From Babylonia areolata (Eukaryota; Mollusca; Gastropoda; Neogastropoda; Buccinidae): 64,000 bases of DNA. This document shows positions 11,220-22,900 of the stretch, piece after piece; the stretch's first letter is position 1; each line of letters starts with the position of its first letter. The notes under the pieces were generated by a model. It was not told the DNA's origin, did no database searches, and was given only the letters and a program-made list of their open reading frames with translations. The translations under genes were made by a program, and so were the position numbers. The DNA lies in contig NC_134905.1 in NCBI RefSeq assembly GCF_041734735.1, positions 9,307,415 through 9,371,414 of the forward strand, read 5' to 3'.

Positions 11220-12010
11220 GACTTTAAAACTGGTATTCTAGCACAGGCCAGTGATCACTTTGTAGTAAACTTGCAATTTTGACAATTTAACAGCTAAAGA
11301 AGCTGGCCTGTGCTAGAATACTTCGTATTTCTGTTCATTACACAATGCAGATGACCAGTGGTTACTATGACATAATTTTCAGATTATGACTATTAGCTTA
11401 TTAGTCTCCTGAATACTTCTGTACCTTGCATAATGCTGGTGACCAGTGGTTAGTAGAGGTTTTGACTCTTACACAACTTCTAAGTCTCCTGAGTATTTCT
11501 GTACCTTATCAAATAACCGCCTCAGTGGCCTTGGGGTTAAGGCGTCCGCCTCGAGAGCGGTAGGTCGTGGGTCAAACCAAACCAAAGACTTAAGAATAGG
11601 CAGTCTAACAGCTGTCCCGCCAGGCGCCTGGCACTGAAGGAAACAGTGTTAGGACCAGATGGCCCGGTGACTGGGTGGGATGAGTTGGCTGGATCTGCTC
11701 CACCACTCTTGAGTGGGAGCTCCCTCCGTCTATGCATACCCGTAATGAGATCGCCTCGTTACTGAAAGGCACGTTAAACCCCAGTCAACAAGCAAACAAA
11801 CCTAATTGAATGCATATGACCTCTGACCAGCAGTCATCTTCATTGTTCAGAGTACAGAAGTACTCAGGATACCCTAAGTTGTTAAACAGTAAAAATCCGC
11901 ATATTCGTCAGACTGACCACTAGTCTCTGGAACTGGCCACTGGTCATATGCATTATTAAAGGTAAAAAAAATTATCTGGAGACAGTAATAATTATGCTGT
12001 TAAAGAGTCA
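11220..12010. mobile_element. Foldback (inverted-repeat) element, split by a SINE
   Basis: 11233-11251 and 11303-11321 form a perfect 19-bp inverted repeat (GTATTCTAGCACAGGCCAG) with a 51-base loop. Next to it, two ~85-bp imperfect direct repeats (11340-11416 and 11424-11510, sharing GACCAGTGGTTA and AGTCTCCTGA) are mirrored on the other side of the SINE at 11820-11965, where GTACAGAAGTACTCAGGA and CCACTGGTCATATGCATTA are near-complements of them. The whole looks like a palindromic non-autonomous DNA element interrupted at 11512-11805. Confidence 0.6.
11512..11805 (+). mobile_element. tRNA-derived SINE
   Basis: The head has a tRNA-like A-box (GTGGCCTTGGGGTTAAGGCG) and a degraded B-box (CGTGGGTCAAACC). 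A body of about 200 bp follows, ending in GGCACGTTAAACCCC and a CAAACAAACAA-like tail. It is inserted in the foldback element around it. Confidence 0.75.
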
Positions 12011-12059
12011 GAATCTGACATTTTAGGTCAAAGTGATCTCAGGTCACACACACACAATT

Positions 12060-12131
12060 GCGACATTTTGTACCGTTGTGACATTTTGTACCGCAATTAT
12101 GACATTTTGAACCGTTGTGACATTTTGTGCC
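12060..12131. repeat. ~19-bp tandem repeat
   Basis: About four copies of a GTTGTGACATTTTGTACCG-like unit, with alternating forms. Confidence 0.8.
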
Positions 12132-13900
12132 GCAACACAAGCCACGTCTACATTCCCAATCCTTGAGTGATAATTATGGTCTCTCTCTGTGTATCTCGTG
12201 AACGCTGTACCTAAAATCCCAACTGTCTTTTGAGTAATCAGATTTTGAGATGAAGAACCTCCCCTCCACACACACACACCCTTCTTCTCTTTCTCACTCT
12301 GAGCCCATCAATGAGGGAAAAAAGACGTAACATCGAAGAACTTTATTTTGCCGAAGTGACCACGAAAAAACACACACAAACCCCCGAAAACAAAGAGGAA
12401 GGATACATATAAGCATGGAACAAATCATTTTTCATTCTACAGCATTGTTGCTACTTTATCACAGAAGCTGTTCAGCAAACCACACACACACACACACAAA
12501 CAACAACAACCCTCTCTCTCTTTCCCGTCTGTCTCAATTTTGTCTGTTTACTCTTACTCTCTGAAGCAGTAAATCAACAAGAAAAAGTAATCATGACCAA
12601 AGAAAAAAATAACAATTGTGCGTGTGCGTGAGTGTGTGCATGTGTCCGTGCGTGTGTGTATGTGCGTGCTTGCTTATGTGTGTGTACATGCTGGGTAAAG
12701 AAAAACGCACAATGATTTCCTTTAGGGTGGAACTTTCAAGAACCATGAGTGTACTCTCTCTGTCTGGGTGACCCATGGGAATGAAACATGCATTCGGAAT
12801 CAAGGAAATGTTGATGTTCCCAACAGAGTGCCCGCGAACACTCTGGATCTGTCATCTTTCCTTCGCTGCTTTCTCTTTGCTCTATTCTACACTCAAATTT
12901 GTATCTGTATCTAAAAAATACTTTAAAAACTTTGCTGTTTAGTCTTCATTGACTGAGGCATTCCTGTCGTACGCGACTATTCCGTTGTAAGTATACATGA
13001 TTAGATAGATTAATAAATATATATATAGATATATAAACACACACATACACATGCTTTCTTTTCGTTGTCAAAATACTGACATGTCTTCATTGTAACATCC
13101 CCTTTTCTCTGTCATACATAAATCCAGAAACCAAAAACACGTATATCTACTATCGACGCACACCCCCCCCCTCCCCCAAAACAATCCAAAACCAAAACCA
13201 AAACAAAACCCCCTAAAAAAAAACAAAAAAACAACAAAACAAAACAAAACAAAAACACCTACGATAATCGAATATGTAAATCATGTTTGATATTTTATCT
13301 ATAGGACCAGTTCAAACGGTGACTGCTAGATCAGTAAATTATTGACATACACAGTATTTTATAATAAATACTAAATCCTAATATAGTAAAAATGATATTA
13401 AATCTGTGATTCACCGAAACATCCTCATGCATTTCAGAAAAATAACACAATTATATACGATTACTGAAGGAGCATCTAAGTCTTACACGTATTTTTAAAA
13501 GCATGTCTTGCAAACTATCTTAGTACCTAAGTGCAACATATTCATCACATGTTTAGAAATAATGCTGAAGATTATAATACTGATATTCGTTTTGGCAAGT
13601 AATGTATGGTAAACGCAAATGCATAAATAAATGAATAAACAAATGAATAAACAAGACAATGGCAGCGCAGATCACAAACCACACAAAAAATTTCATTGTG
13701 TAACTTACATACACACACGCACGCACACACACACACGCGCGCCATTTCGATCTCTCGTAAGAGAGGTAATGCTGTTCAGTAAAAGTTCCATGGTAATTTC
13801 GCAAAAGCATAATCTTTCGAAATATGAATTAATTTCAAATGGCAGGAAATAAATAGACCCCCTCCTCCCCCCAACATTTTTTTTGAATCAGAGTAAATGT
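12132..13900. other. No gene seen; scattered simple repeats
   Basis: Short CA and GT runs (12480-12500, 12615-12690, 13710-13742), a C-rich run at 13162-13176 and an A/AAAAC-rich stretch at 13185-13256. No exon, RNA gene or transposon is supported. Confidence 0.5.
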
Positions 13901-13986
13901 AATTATGACATTTGCGTCGCTCGTTACAGATTTGGGCATGGTTGCACGAGCGAGCTTTGCAACGCTAAGTTTGCTTATCGTGAAGG

Positions 13987-14028
13987 ATATTCCTAACTCC
14001 ACGGTAAATTCCACATACTTAGGAATAT
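13987..14028. other. Short hairpin inside a probable repeat
   Basis: ATATTCCTAA (13987-13996) and TTAGGAATAT (14019-14028) are perfect inverted arms with a 22-base loop. They lie in a 280-base plus-strand open frame (13905-14186) that has no recognisable protein character. Confidence 0.5.
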
Positions 14029-14239
14029 ATTCTCATCTCACAGCAAACAGCACTGTTAAATTCGCTCATGCAACTCGCCCCTGGTTCCACCCGCACATTG
14101 TTTTTATGAAAAGTATTTCGACACTGAATCTCGTTGTGTGGGTATACGTCTTTTGTCTGCGTCGTGGTCTCCGTACATTTTACTAACACAGATAACTCGT
14201 TTATTGCGTTGTCTACTTTAAAGGGTAACGGTCAAATAG

Positions 14240-14520
14240 CCTAAATAGCCTATTACAGCCTCCAGGGTAGCGAATTCATATCCACTGTGTCTAGAGCTCG
14301 GCATAGGACGGCGGGGCCCAATTCTCTCCCTCCGCCGTTTTAACCTCCCCAGACGAAGTCAGGCAGCCATTCACACCTCAATGGGTGGAGTGAGGAAAAT
14401 CGGAGTAAACCGCCTTTCCCAAAAGCACAACACCATTGCCGGAACGGGGTCTCGAACTCAGATCACTGGTAAACACTGGACCTGGAGACTAACGCCGACC
14501 CTATTCTGCCACGGTGCTTT
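14240..14520 (-). mobile_element. tRNA-derived SINE, minus strand
   Basis: Read on the minus strand it begins GCACCGTGGCAGAATAGG with a tRNA-like A-box. A B-box-like GAGTTCGAGACCCC follows, then a GC-rich body ending GCCCCGCCGTCCTATGCCGA. It lies downstream of the stop codon of the large host gene. Confidence 0.65.
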
Positions 14521-15249
14521 CTCTTGCGTTTTTTTTAAACACGGATCCTACTCGTTCATTTCCAGTTGAATTCATCTTGCCTTTTCTTTTGTTTTTTCTT
14601 TTTCTTTTCTCAGCTGTCCGATTGAAGACTGCCTGATGTCACAAGAACAGAGTTAAGTTATTCAAAACATCAGGTGTTCGAAAAGAACGGCAGTGATCAA
14701 TGTTCATGTTACACTGCTCAGCTTTCGAAACAGTCACAGAGAAAAACCAAGAAACATTGAAAGGCGGAAGATGTTGATGAAACAGTCTATAATGATGAGG
14801 AGGAGCTGAAGGGAGAAGAAAAAGAAAAAGACGAGATGGAGGAGGATGCGAAGATACTGCCAGTTTTGAAGAGAAAAAGAAGAGAAGGAGGAGGAGGCGG
14901 GTAAGATATTGCCAGTGATGATTGATGATGGTGGTGGTGGTAATAGCCATAGTATTTGTGGTGATGATGATGATGACGATGATGGTGACGACGACTAACA
15001 CAATGATGTTGAAAAACGTCAAGCAATTGATGGCAAACAACAGAACCATTTTCCTCAGAAATTCTCATTCTCAACAACAACAAAAAAGTACACATTGCTC
15101 AAAGGTCTTTCGCTTTCAACATATTCGCCTCTCTCAATGCAACTCCTAACCTCTTCTCTCTGTACATGAGTCAAAACCACCACCACCTTGACCCTGTCCT
15201 TGCTCCCCCCCCCCCCCCCCCCACCATGTATCAACGTCAGTGTCTCGAA
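14521..15249 (-). other. Probable 3' untranslated region of the host gene
   Basis: Sequence downstream (on the minus strand) of the stop codon at 15250. It holds CCT/GGA-rich and GAT/CCA-type simple repeats (14790-14995) and a run of 17 C on the plus strand near 15206. No AATAAA lies close to the stop; the first clear minus-strand AATAAA is at 14203-14198, beyond the SINE. Where the transcript ends is therefore unknown. Confidence 0.4.
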
Positions 15250-15543
15250 CTAGCTTCCGACGGCCTCGTTCTGAGCACCGGACACGGAAGTAGCTTCAGA
15301 GTCTTTAGCGTCGTCTTGAAGTGTCTCTTCTTCATTCTTTCTGTGAGTGGTGTTGACGCCAGTTGTGGGTGCTGTTGCACCGTTCTCTTCCTCTGCTGTA
15401 GCTTGGTTCGGGGAAGTGGTGACGTCATTCTCAGCAATGACGGCGCCAGCGCCTTCCGTGAGGAAGAACTTGACGTCATCCTTTTGTTGTTGTGGGAGGG
15501 CATTCTGGTTGTCCAGTTCTGTGGAGCCAGCCGCTGTCTCCGT
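15250..15543 (-). CDS. Host gene exon 9 (last coding exon)
   Basis: Encodes residues ~550-646 and a TAG stop. It begins in phase 0 after a pyrimidine-rich acceptor (CTTGATCTCCTTCACAG) and reads [20 protein letters not shown] at its start. The composition is polar, rich in Thr, Ala, Glu, Asn and Gln, which suggests a disordered tail. Other frames here are also partly open but contain no matching splice phase. Confidence 0.75.
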   Translation of the reverse strand, partial: TETAAGSTELDNQNALPQQQKDDVKFFLTEGAGAVIAENDVTTSPNQATAEEENGATAPTTGVNTTHRKNEEETLQDDAKDSEATSVSGAQNEAVGS

Positions 15544-18500
15544 CTGTGAAGGAGATCAAGGATGTGGAGTGTTAAAGGCGGATGGTTGTGATCTTTAGAT
15601 ATTGTCTTCTCTGGTTGGTCTTCTGTGTGTATTGTCTATCTAACTGTACGCACTGAAAAAGAACCCATGGCAACGAGAGTGCTGTCCTTTGGCAAATTTC
15701 TGTTGAAGAAATCCACTGATAGGTACACAAAATTAATATATATAATTATGCATGCACACAAGGCCCGACTAAGCGCGTTGGGTAATGCTGCTGGTCAGGC
15801 ATCTGCCAAGCAGATACGGTGTAGTATATATGTATTTGTCCGAACACAGTGACGTCTCCGTGAGAACTGAAAACAAATGTATGTATACGTCTGTCCGAAA
15901 ATTAAATATGCCATGACGCGACTGATAAATAGTAATTGCTTGTTTGTGTGTGTTTTTCCAATATGCAAATTGTTTATTATTTTGTTGTTGTTTTTTCATG
16001 CACACACACACACACACACACACACGCACGCACGCAGGCAGGTACGCTGGCACACACGCAAATATGCAAGCATGTCATACATACATACAGATGTTCATGC
16101 CTTCACACAAAGGCACAAACACACACCGTCACGCGCACATACACACACACACATATACACGCACACACACACATACACGTACGTAGGCATGCATACCCAT
16201 GCGCGCGCGCACACACACACACTTTCTTTTTTTCACATTACTCTATGAACCAAACTAAGAAAAAAAAGTACAAACACGCTTCCGTAAAATGAAATAAGCA
16301 AATGATACTTTTGTTACACGAGCAGTTACACTGCATTATGTGTTAAGTATTGTATTGTACTGTACTGTATTGTATTGTATTGTATTGTATTGTATTGGCA
16401 TTACATTATATCATATTGTATGGCCTTGCCTTGCATTGCATTACATTGTTGCACTGCATTGCATTGTACTGTATTGATTTGTATTGCATTGTATTGTACT
16501 GTACTGCGCTGTTTTGTACTGTACTGTATTGTATGGTATTGTGTATTAGTTTGGATGTTTTGTTGATGTCTTACCTCAGGCACGTCTTTTTCCTCTTCTG
16601 TGTGTTCCATGTCTTCTTTCTTTTCTTCTTCCAACTGTTCAGTGTTTTCTTCATCCTTCTTCTCAGACAGTTTTTCCCTCTCTTCTTCTCCAGCGTCTTC
16701 TTCATCCTTCTGTCTTTCAGCTCCCTTGCCTTCTGTCACCGCTTCTTCGTTCATGTCCTCTGGCTTTTCTTCTTCTCTTGTTTGTTCCTCAGTGTTCTCT
16801 TCTTTCTCTTCCTCAATCTTCTGTAGTGACTCTTCTTTGTTTTCGGATTTCTCTTCTTTCTTGTCTTCTTCAGTTGTCTTCTCTTCTGTCGGTTTCTCGT
16901 CTTCTGTTTGTTTTGCAGTCTTCATTTCCATGTCTGTTTCCTGCGCATGAGCGGCGCCGGGTTTTGTTTCCGCTTCCTGTCGAACGGCTGGCAGGTGTGA
17001 GCTGTCTACCCTGACGTACGGGGGAACAGGAGTGGGTGGGGGCTGGTTGTGGAAGGAATAGTCCTCTGGTAGATATTCTCTGAACTGCAGTGTGAAACAC
17101 ACAGTGATTTGCGTTCAGTGTCAGCTTGCCCAATAAATGTAAGTTTACAGGTCAGGATGCCAGTGAAGGGCTATCACCTCACTGTGACAAGACCGAGCTT
17201 ACAGGTCAGGATGTCAGGTAAGAGCTGTCACCTCACTGTGATAAGACATAGCTTACAGGTCAGGATGTCAGTGAAGGGCTGTCACCTCACTGTGATATGA
17301 CAGAGCTTACAGGTCAGGATGTCAGGTAAGAGCTGTCACCTCACTGTGATAAGACATAGCTTACAGGTCAGGATGTCAGTGAAGGGCTGTCACCTCGCTG
17401 TGATATGACAGAGCTTACAGGTCAGGATGTCAGGTAAGAGCTGTCACCTCACTGTGATAAGACATAGCTTACAGGTCAGGATGTCAGTGAAGGGCTGTCA
17501 CCTCACTGAGATAAGACAGAGCTTACAGGTCAGGATGTCAGTGAAGGGCTGTCACCTCATTGAGATAAGACATAGCTCACAGGTCAAGATGTCAGTGAAG
17601 GGCTGTCACCTCATTGAGATAAGACAGAGCTCAAAGGTCAGGATGTCAGTGAAGGGCTGTCACCTCATTGAGATAAGACAGAGCTCAAAGGTCAGGATGT
17701 CAGTGAAGGGCTGTCACCTCACTGTTATATGACAGAGCTTACAGGTCAGGATGTCAGTGAAGGGCTGTCACCTCACTGTTATATGACAGAGCTTACAGGT
17801 CAGGATGTCAGGTAAAAGCTGTCACCCCACTGTGATATGACAGATCTTACAGGTCAGGATGTCAGTGAAGGGCTGTCACCTCATTGAGATAATACAGAGC
17901 TCAAAGGTCAGGATGTCAGTGAAGGGCTGTCACCTCATTGAGATAAGAGAGCTCACAGGTCAGGGTGTCAGTGAAGAGCTGTCACCTCACTGAGATAAGA
18001 CATAGCTTACAGGTCAGGATGTCAGTGAAGGGCTGTCACCTCATTGAGATAAGACAGAGCTCACAGGTCAAGATGTCAGTGAAGGGCTGTCGCCTTATTG
18101 AGATAAGACATAGCTTACAAGTCAGGATGTCAGTGAAGGGCTGTCACCTCATTGAGATAAGACAGAGCTCAAAGGTCAGGATGTCAGTGAAGGGCTGTCA
18201 CCTCATTGAGATAAGACAGAGCTCACAGGTCAGGATATCAGTGAAGGGCTGTCACCTCACTGACATAAGACAGAGCTCAAAGGTCAGGATGGTGGCCAAC
18301 GTTCTGTATTGGACTTCTACCTGTTGGGACTGCATTGCTTTGTTTAGCTACACCTGTCACACCAACTATAAGAACACAAAAAGTACCAACTGCATTTTAG
18401 ATTTATATCATTTTACATATGTTCAGCAGACAAAAACATTTGCTAACACGTTCGTCACAGGAGAAAAAAAAAACGTATGAAAAGCCTATTTTCAAAACGT

Positions 18501-19338
18501 ATCAAAACCTATTTTAAGGAATAATATTACAATGAAATGATTCCTTCATGAAAGTAAATCACATTTAAATAGAATCCATGGTGGGGAAGGGGTTAAGGGA
18601 GAGGGTGTAGGAGAGAGGAAGAAAGGCCGTGGCACAATCATCATCACAGTGAATGTACGTTCAGTCAGTGTGATATGTACAGTAAAAATGAAAGCTCGAC
18701 ACAAAAACACGTCAGTTAAAAAGTCTTATCCTTAAAAAAAAACCGATAATGCTTAGGATTCATTAAAAGGAAAATAAACGCTTATATTGTTATCAATTCT
18801 GTCAATCAGCTAATCAAATTTCTACATCATCGTCATCGTCGTTACTATCACCGCCCTAGCTCTTTGTACTTTCTTGTTCAGTTGTGGGCAGCTCAATCCG
18901 CTTCCACGAGTGGATGAATGACGGTATTCATCCCACCACTTAGGCAGCCATACCAAACTACGTTTTTGGGCATGGAAACATTCTGGGTGTGTTCGTCCTA
19001 CCAGTGATAATGAAACAAAGGAGTTGTCAGGTTAGGAAAATTCAGATCATGATGTATAGTTTTTGAATTACGAATTTCAAAGTCTACAACGCAATAAGAA
19101 AAAATCCAAACCATATCTGTACCAACAATTGCAGTAAATGCCATGAAACCAAATAATAAGTATTTCAGGGATTAGTTCAGTTGAGTATATTTTGTTTCAG
19201 TATGACTTCATTGCAAAAAAGTAATTAATAAATACCATCATTTAATGTTTGAGGGCACTTGTAGGCGCATTTTGACATTCATATATTATATGATAATTAT
19301 TATTATAAGTATGATATATTATTATTATGTACAGTGTG

Positions 19339-19374
<36 letters not shown>

Positions 19375-19902
19375 CATTATGTTGTCGACATTTGTAAAAA
19401 CAAAGTGAAAAAAAAAAAAAGATTTTCATCAGTGAAACTTACCGGACGAAGTTTGGGTAATTTTCCCTCAAACCTAAACTGTCCCTCTCTGCTTGAATTG
19501 ATAGGGACTCGGCTTCCTGAATGAAAAGCAATCAATTAATCAATCAGTCAGTCAGTAAGCAAGTAAGTCGGTCAGTAAGTCAAACAATGTCAATCAACCA
19601 GTCAGTCAATCAGTCAATAGGTCGGTCAATCAATCAATTAATCAATCAATCTGTAAAATGGTTAAAAAATAATCAGTCAGCCAATCAATTGGTCAGTCAT
19701 GCAGTCAGTAAGCTGGTCACTGAGGATCTGACTGATTCAGTCAGCAGTATCATAATAACTAAAGTCTCAATTCTCCAAGCTTCAGTTTCAGTTTCTCAAG
19801 GAGGCGTCACTGCGTTCGGACAAATCATACACGCTACACATCTGCTGGGCAGATGCCTGACCAGCAGCATAACCAAACGCGTTTGCATGCATCTCTCTCT
19901 CT

Positions 19903-19993
<91 letters not shown>

Positions 19994-22900
19994 ACAGTGG
20001 ATTATGTGCGTGCTGCACACAGGATCCCGGTTTATCGTCTCATCCGAACGACACTTAGTTTGATTTTCCAGTCAAACTTTGGAGAAAGGGCAAGAGCACA
20101 CATACACGCACACACAGACACAAATGTTTGAACATAAGTCGCACATAACATATGGATGGGGCTGATGACTAGATCTTCAGGAAAGTGGTTGTTGATTGCA
20201 CAATTATCTTATTGTTAATACTGTTGTTGCTAATTATTCTGGTTTGATCATTACAATGATGTTTTAATGTGCTTTTCCCCTGCGCAATAACAGCACGCAC
20301 ACCGGCGCTTATACACCAGGCAGTTAAGAAAATACAGACATGACCTCACGTACTTCTGACATTAAAAGAAAAAGATCGAATGTCAAATCTCAGAAAAAAA
20401 GAACATACCGCACAGGTGTATTCATTGCAAAAGTATTGAAAAAAGAACGTGGTGGTGGATACACGTTCTTCTGAAGTGGTCGCAGCAGTGCTGAATGACG
20501 AGAAGCAGGCGTGGGATTTGCCATCAAATCTCACCTGGCCTGTAGACTCACACCCTCACAGACATTGCATTGGCAGATGAGCGTCTTGACCATTCTGCCA
20601 CCTTCTCCCTTATTTCTCAAGGCCTGACTAAGCGGGTTGGGTTACGATACTGGTCAGGTATCTGCTTAGCAGATGTGGTGTAGCGTATATGGATTTGTAC
20701 GAACGCAGTGACGCCTCCGTCCTTGAGTAACTCAACTGAACTGTCTGTTGTCACGTCTACCTGTTCCCGCATGCGACTAGACTATCTGCGAAGCTGTATC
20801 TGGAACACATAAACTATTCAGTTTACCTGCAAAGAAGTTAACCAGTAAAGACAACTTGAAACACAAACTGTCATTACTTTGTATTCTGTACACACTGGTA
20901 TGAGTGTTTCTGTGTATCAGAAACGTTTCTCAGTGGATTACTCTGCGTTTACATGTATCGTTTACCAAAACTCTGTGAAGTGTATTATAATTATGCCATG
21001 TATGTATTCCTGTACTGTCAGGTCAGGTCATTAGATCTGCTACTGGTAACCTGTAATCCAGTACAACCTGTTCAGGGTCGGGTTGCCGGCGACTAAACCG
21101 GCACTCCCACCGCTCCCTTCCGGGACTGGTGAGGCAGGTGGCTAGACACCCTTATGGCGATCCATAAAAGGGCGTTGGCTCAGGAGAGCCACTGACGGCC
21201 ATCTAGCTCCACCGTGCTGTGTGCATGCCACACGCAGTTGGCCCCCGGGGTGTGTCTACCCATGCATGCGAAGTCTGGATCCGGCAGAATCTGCGGAAGA
21301 AACCTATCGGTTCAACGGAGAGGAAGGCGGTTACAGCAACGCACTGTGGAGTGCAGAGAGCAAGATGAGACACCGAAAGGATATCTTGGTCATCCACTGC
21401 ATCCGTGCTCATCCTCCAGTCGTCTCGACTTAGTCTTGCCACTGGAAATTGGTGGACCCGGACGAGAGAGTGAGGTCGACGTTGCGCAACTCCTCTTCAC
21501 TTTAAACAAACTCATCGCGCAAGTCATCAGTCATCCAAAATGACCTTTCATCCTTCATCATTTCATCACCCCCAAGTCCTGTGGCGACAGGCGAGCGACA
21601 AAACGACAGGTGTGGGTACACTGGCAGTCGCAGCCGCAGACCTGCACACAGGCGGCTCAGGCCATAGGGTCGTTCTTCGTCGACAGGAGCAGCGATGGAG
21701 CTCGGCAGCCGTCTGAGCGTCTGAGCAGCCCTCTTTAGGAATGCACTGCTCACCTCCCTGGCATGAGGAAGGGGCTAGAAAAGGTGCCCTAAAAATTGCC
21801 TGCTCCATATCACCCTGGCCAGCATACCGCGGCTGGCGGGGACCCTACATCAGCGGTCGAAACAACAAGAAAGAAAAGAAAAAAACAAGGATCGTTCCTC
21901 TCACCATTGGTGCTTGGAACATAAGGACTCTCCTGGACAGAGATAACGCGGACAGACCCCAAAGGAGAACGGCACTAGTTGCATCCGAACTCGCCAGATA
22001 CAACATTGACATCGCAGCCTTGAGTGAGACTCGGCTTGCAGGCGAAGGCGAGCTCTGTGAACAGGGATCTGGTTACACCTTCTTCTGGAGTGGACGAGGA
22101 AGCGAAGAGCGACGTGAAGCTGGCGTTGGTTTTGCAGTAAAAACAGCACTTGTCAGCAAGCTAGCTGGAATCCCAAAGGGAGTCAACGATAGGCTTATGA
22201 CCATGAAACTCCCACTGGCATCTGGCCAGAAGCACCTCACCATTGTCAGTGCCTACGCCCCAACCATGACCAACCTGGATGAAGTGAAGGCGAAGTTCTA
22301 CGAGGACCTTCACTCTGTCATTGCTGCTATCCCTAAAGCAGACAAGCTCATCATTCTTGGGGACTTCAGTGCTAGAGTTGGCTCTGACTACATCTCCTGG
22401 GATGGAGTGATTGGAAAGCACGGTGTGGGCCACTGCAACCCGAATGGATTGCTTTTGCTTCAGACCTGTGCAGAGCACGAACTGCTGATAACCAACACAG
22501 TTTTCTGCCTCCCTACCCGTAACAGGACGTCATGGATGCACCCTCGCTCAAAGCATTGGCATCTCATCGATTATGTCATCGTCAGGAAAAGGGATAGGCA
22601 AGATGTACGTGTAACAAAGACCATGTGTGGCGCCGAGTGTTGGACAGACCATCGCCTTGTAGTCTCGAAACTGAATATTCGAATCCAGCCCAAGAGACGC
22701 CCCCAAGGCCAGAAGGCTCCAAAACGGCTCAACATTGCTAAGCTGAAAAACATCACCATCAAACAGTCCTTTGCGGAGCTGCTGGAAGATCGTCTGGAAT
22801 CCGCCTCTCTGGACAACCAGAATGTGGAGTCTGACTGGAGGACCCTGCGTGAGCTGATCTATAGTACAGCTTCAGAGACCCTGGGACCCATGACCAGAAA

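Larger units (their letters stand above)
19770..20618 (-). mobile_element. Composite SINE, interrupted
   Basis: Minus-strand copy. The tail module is at 19770-19885, the core (GCACACAGGATCCCGGTTTA) at about 19995-20095, and the tRNA-like head (GACCATTCTGCCACCTT on the plus strand) at 20552-20615. Between core and head lies a foreign 456-bp block at 20096-20551, and about 17 bp of SINE containing the B-box is missing at the break. A CA-TA-GA compound microsatellite (19904-19991) has grown in the linker. Confidence 0.75.

Noticed and set aside
13905-14186. 93-codon plus-strand ORF
   Set aside because: No recognisable domain, contains a hairpin, and no splice context; more likely part of a repeat.
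14639-15095. Ile/Thr- and His/Ser-rich minus-strand frames
   Set aside because: Simple-repeat translation downstream of the host gene stop; no splice or coding evidence.
15237-15503. 88-codon minus-strand frame inside the last host exon
   Set aside because: Wrong frame: the phase-0 continuation from exon 8 reads a different frame ending at 15250.
17427-18480. Repetitive plus-strand proteins of 100-170 residues ([13 protein letters not shown]-type)
   Set aside because: They are translations of the 54-bp minisatellite, kept open because the unit is a multiple of three.
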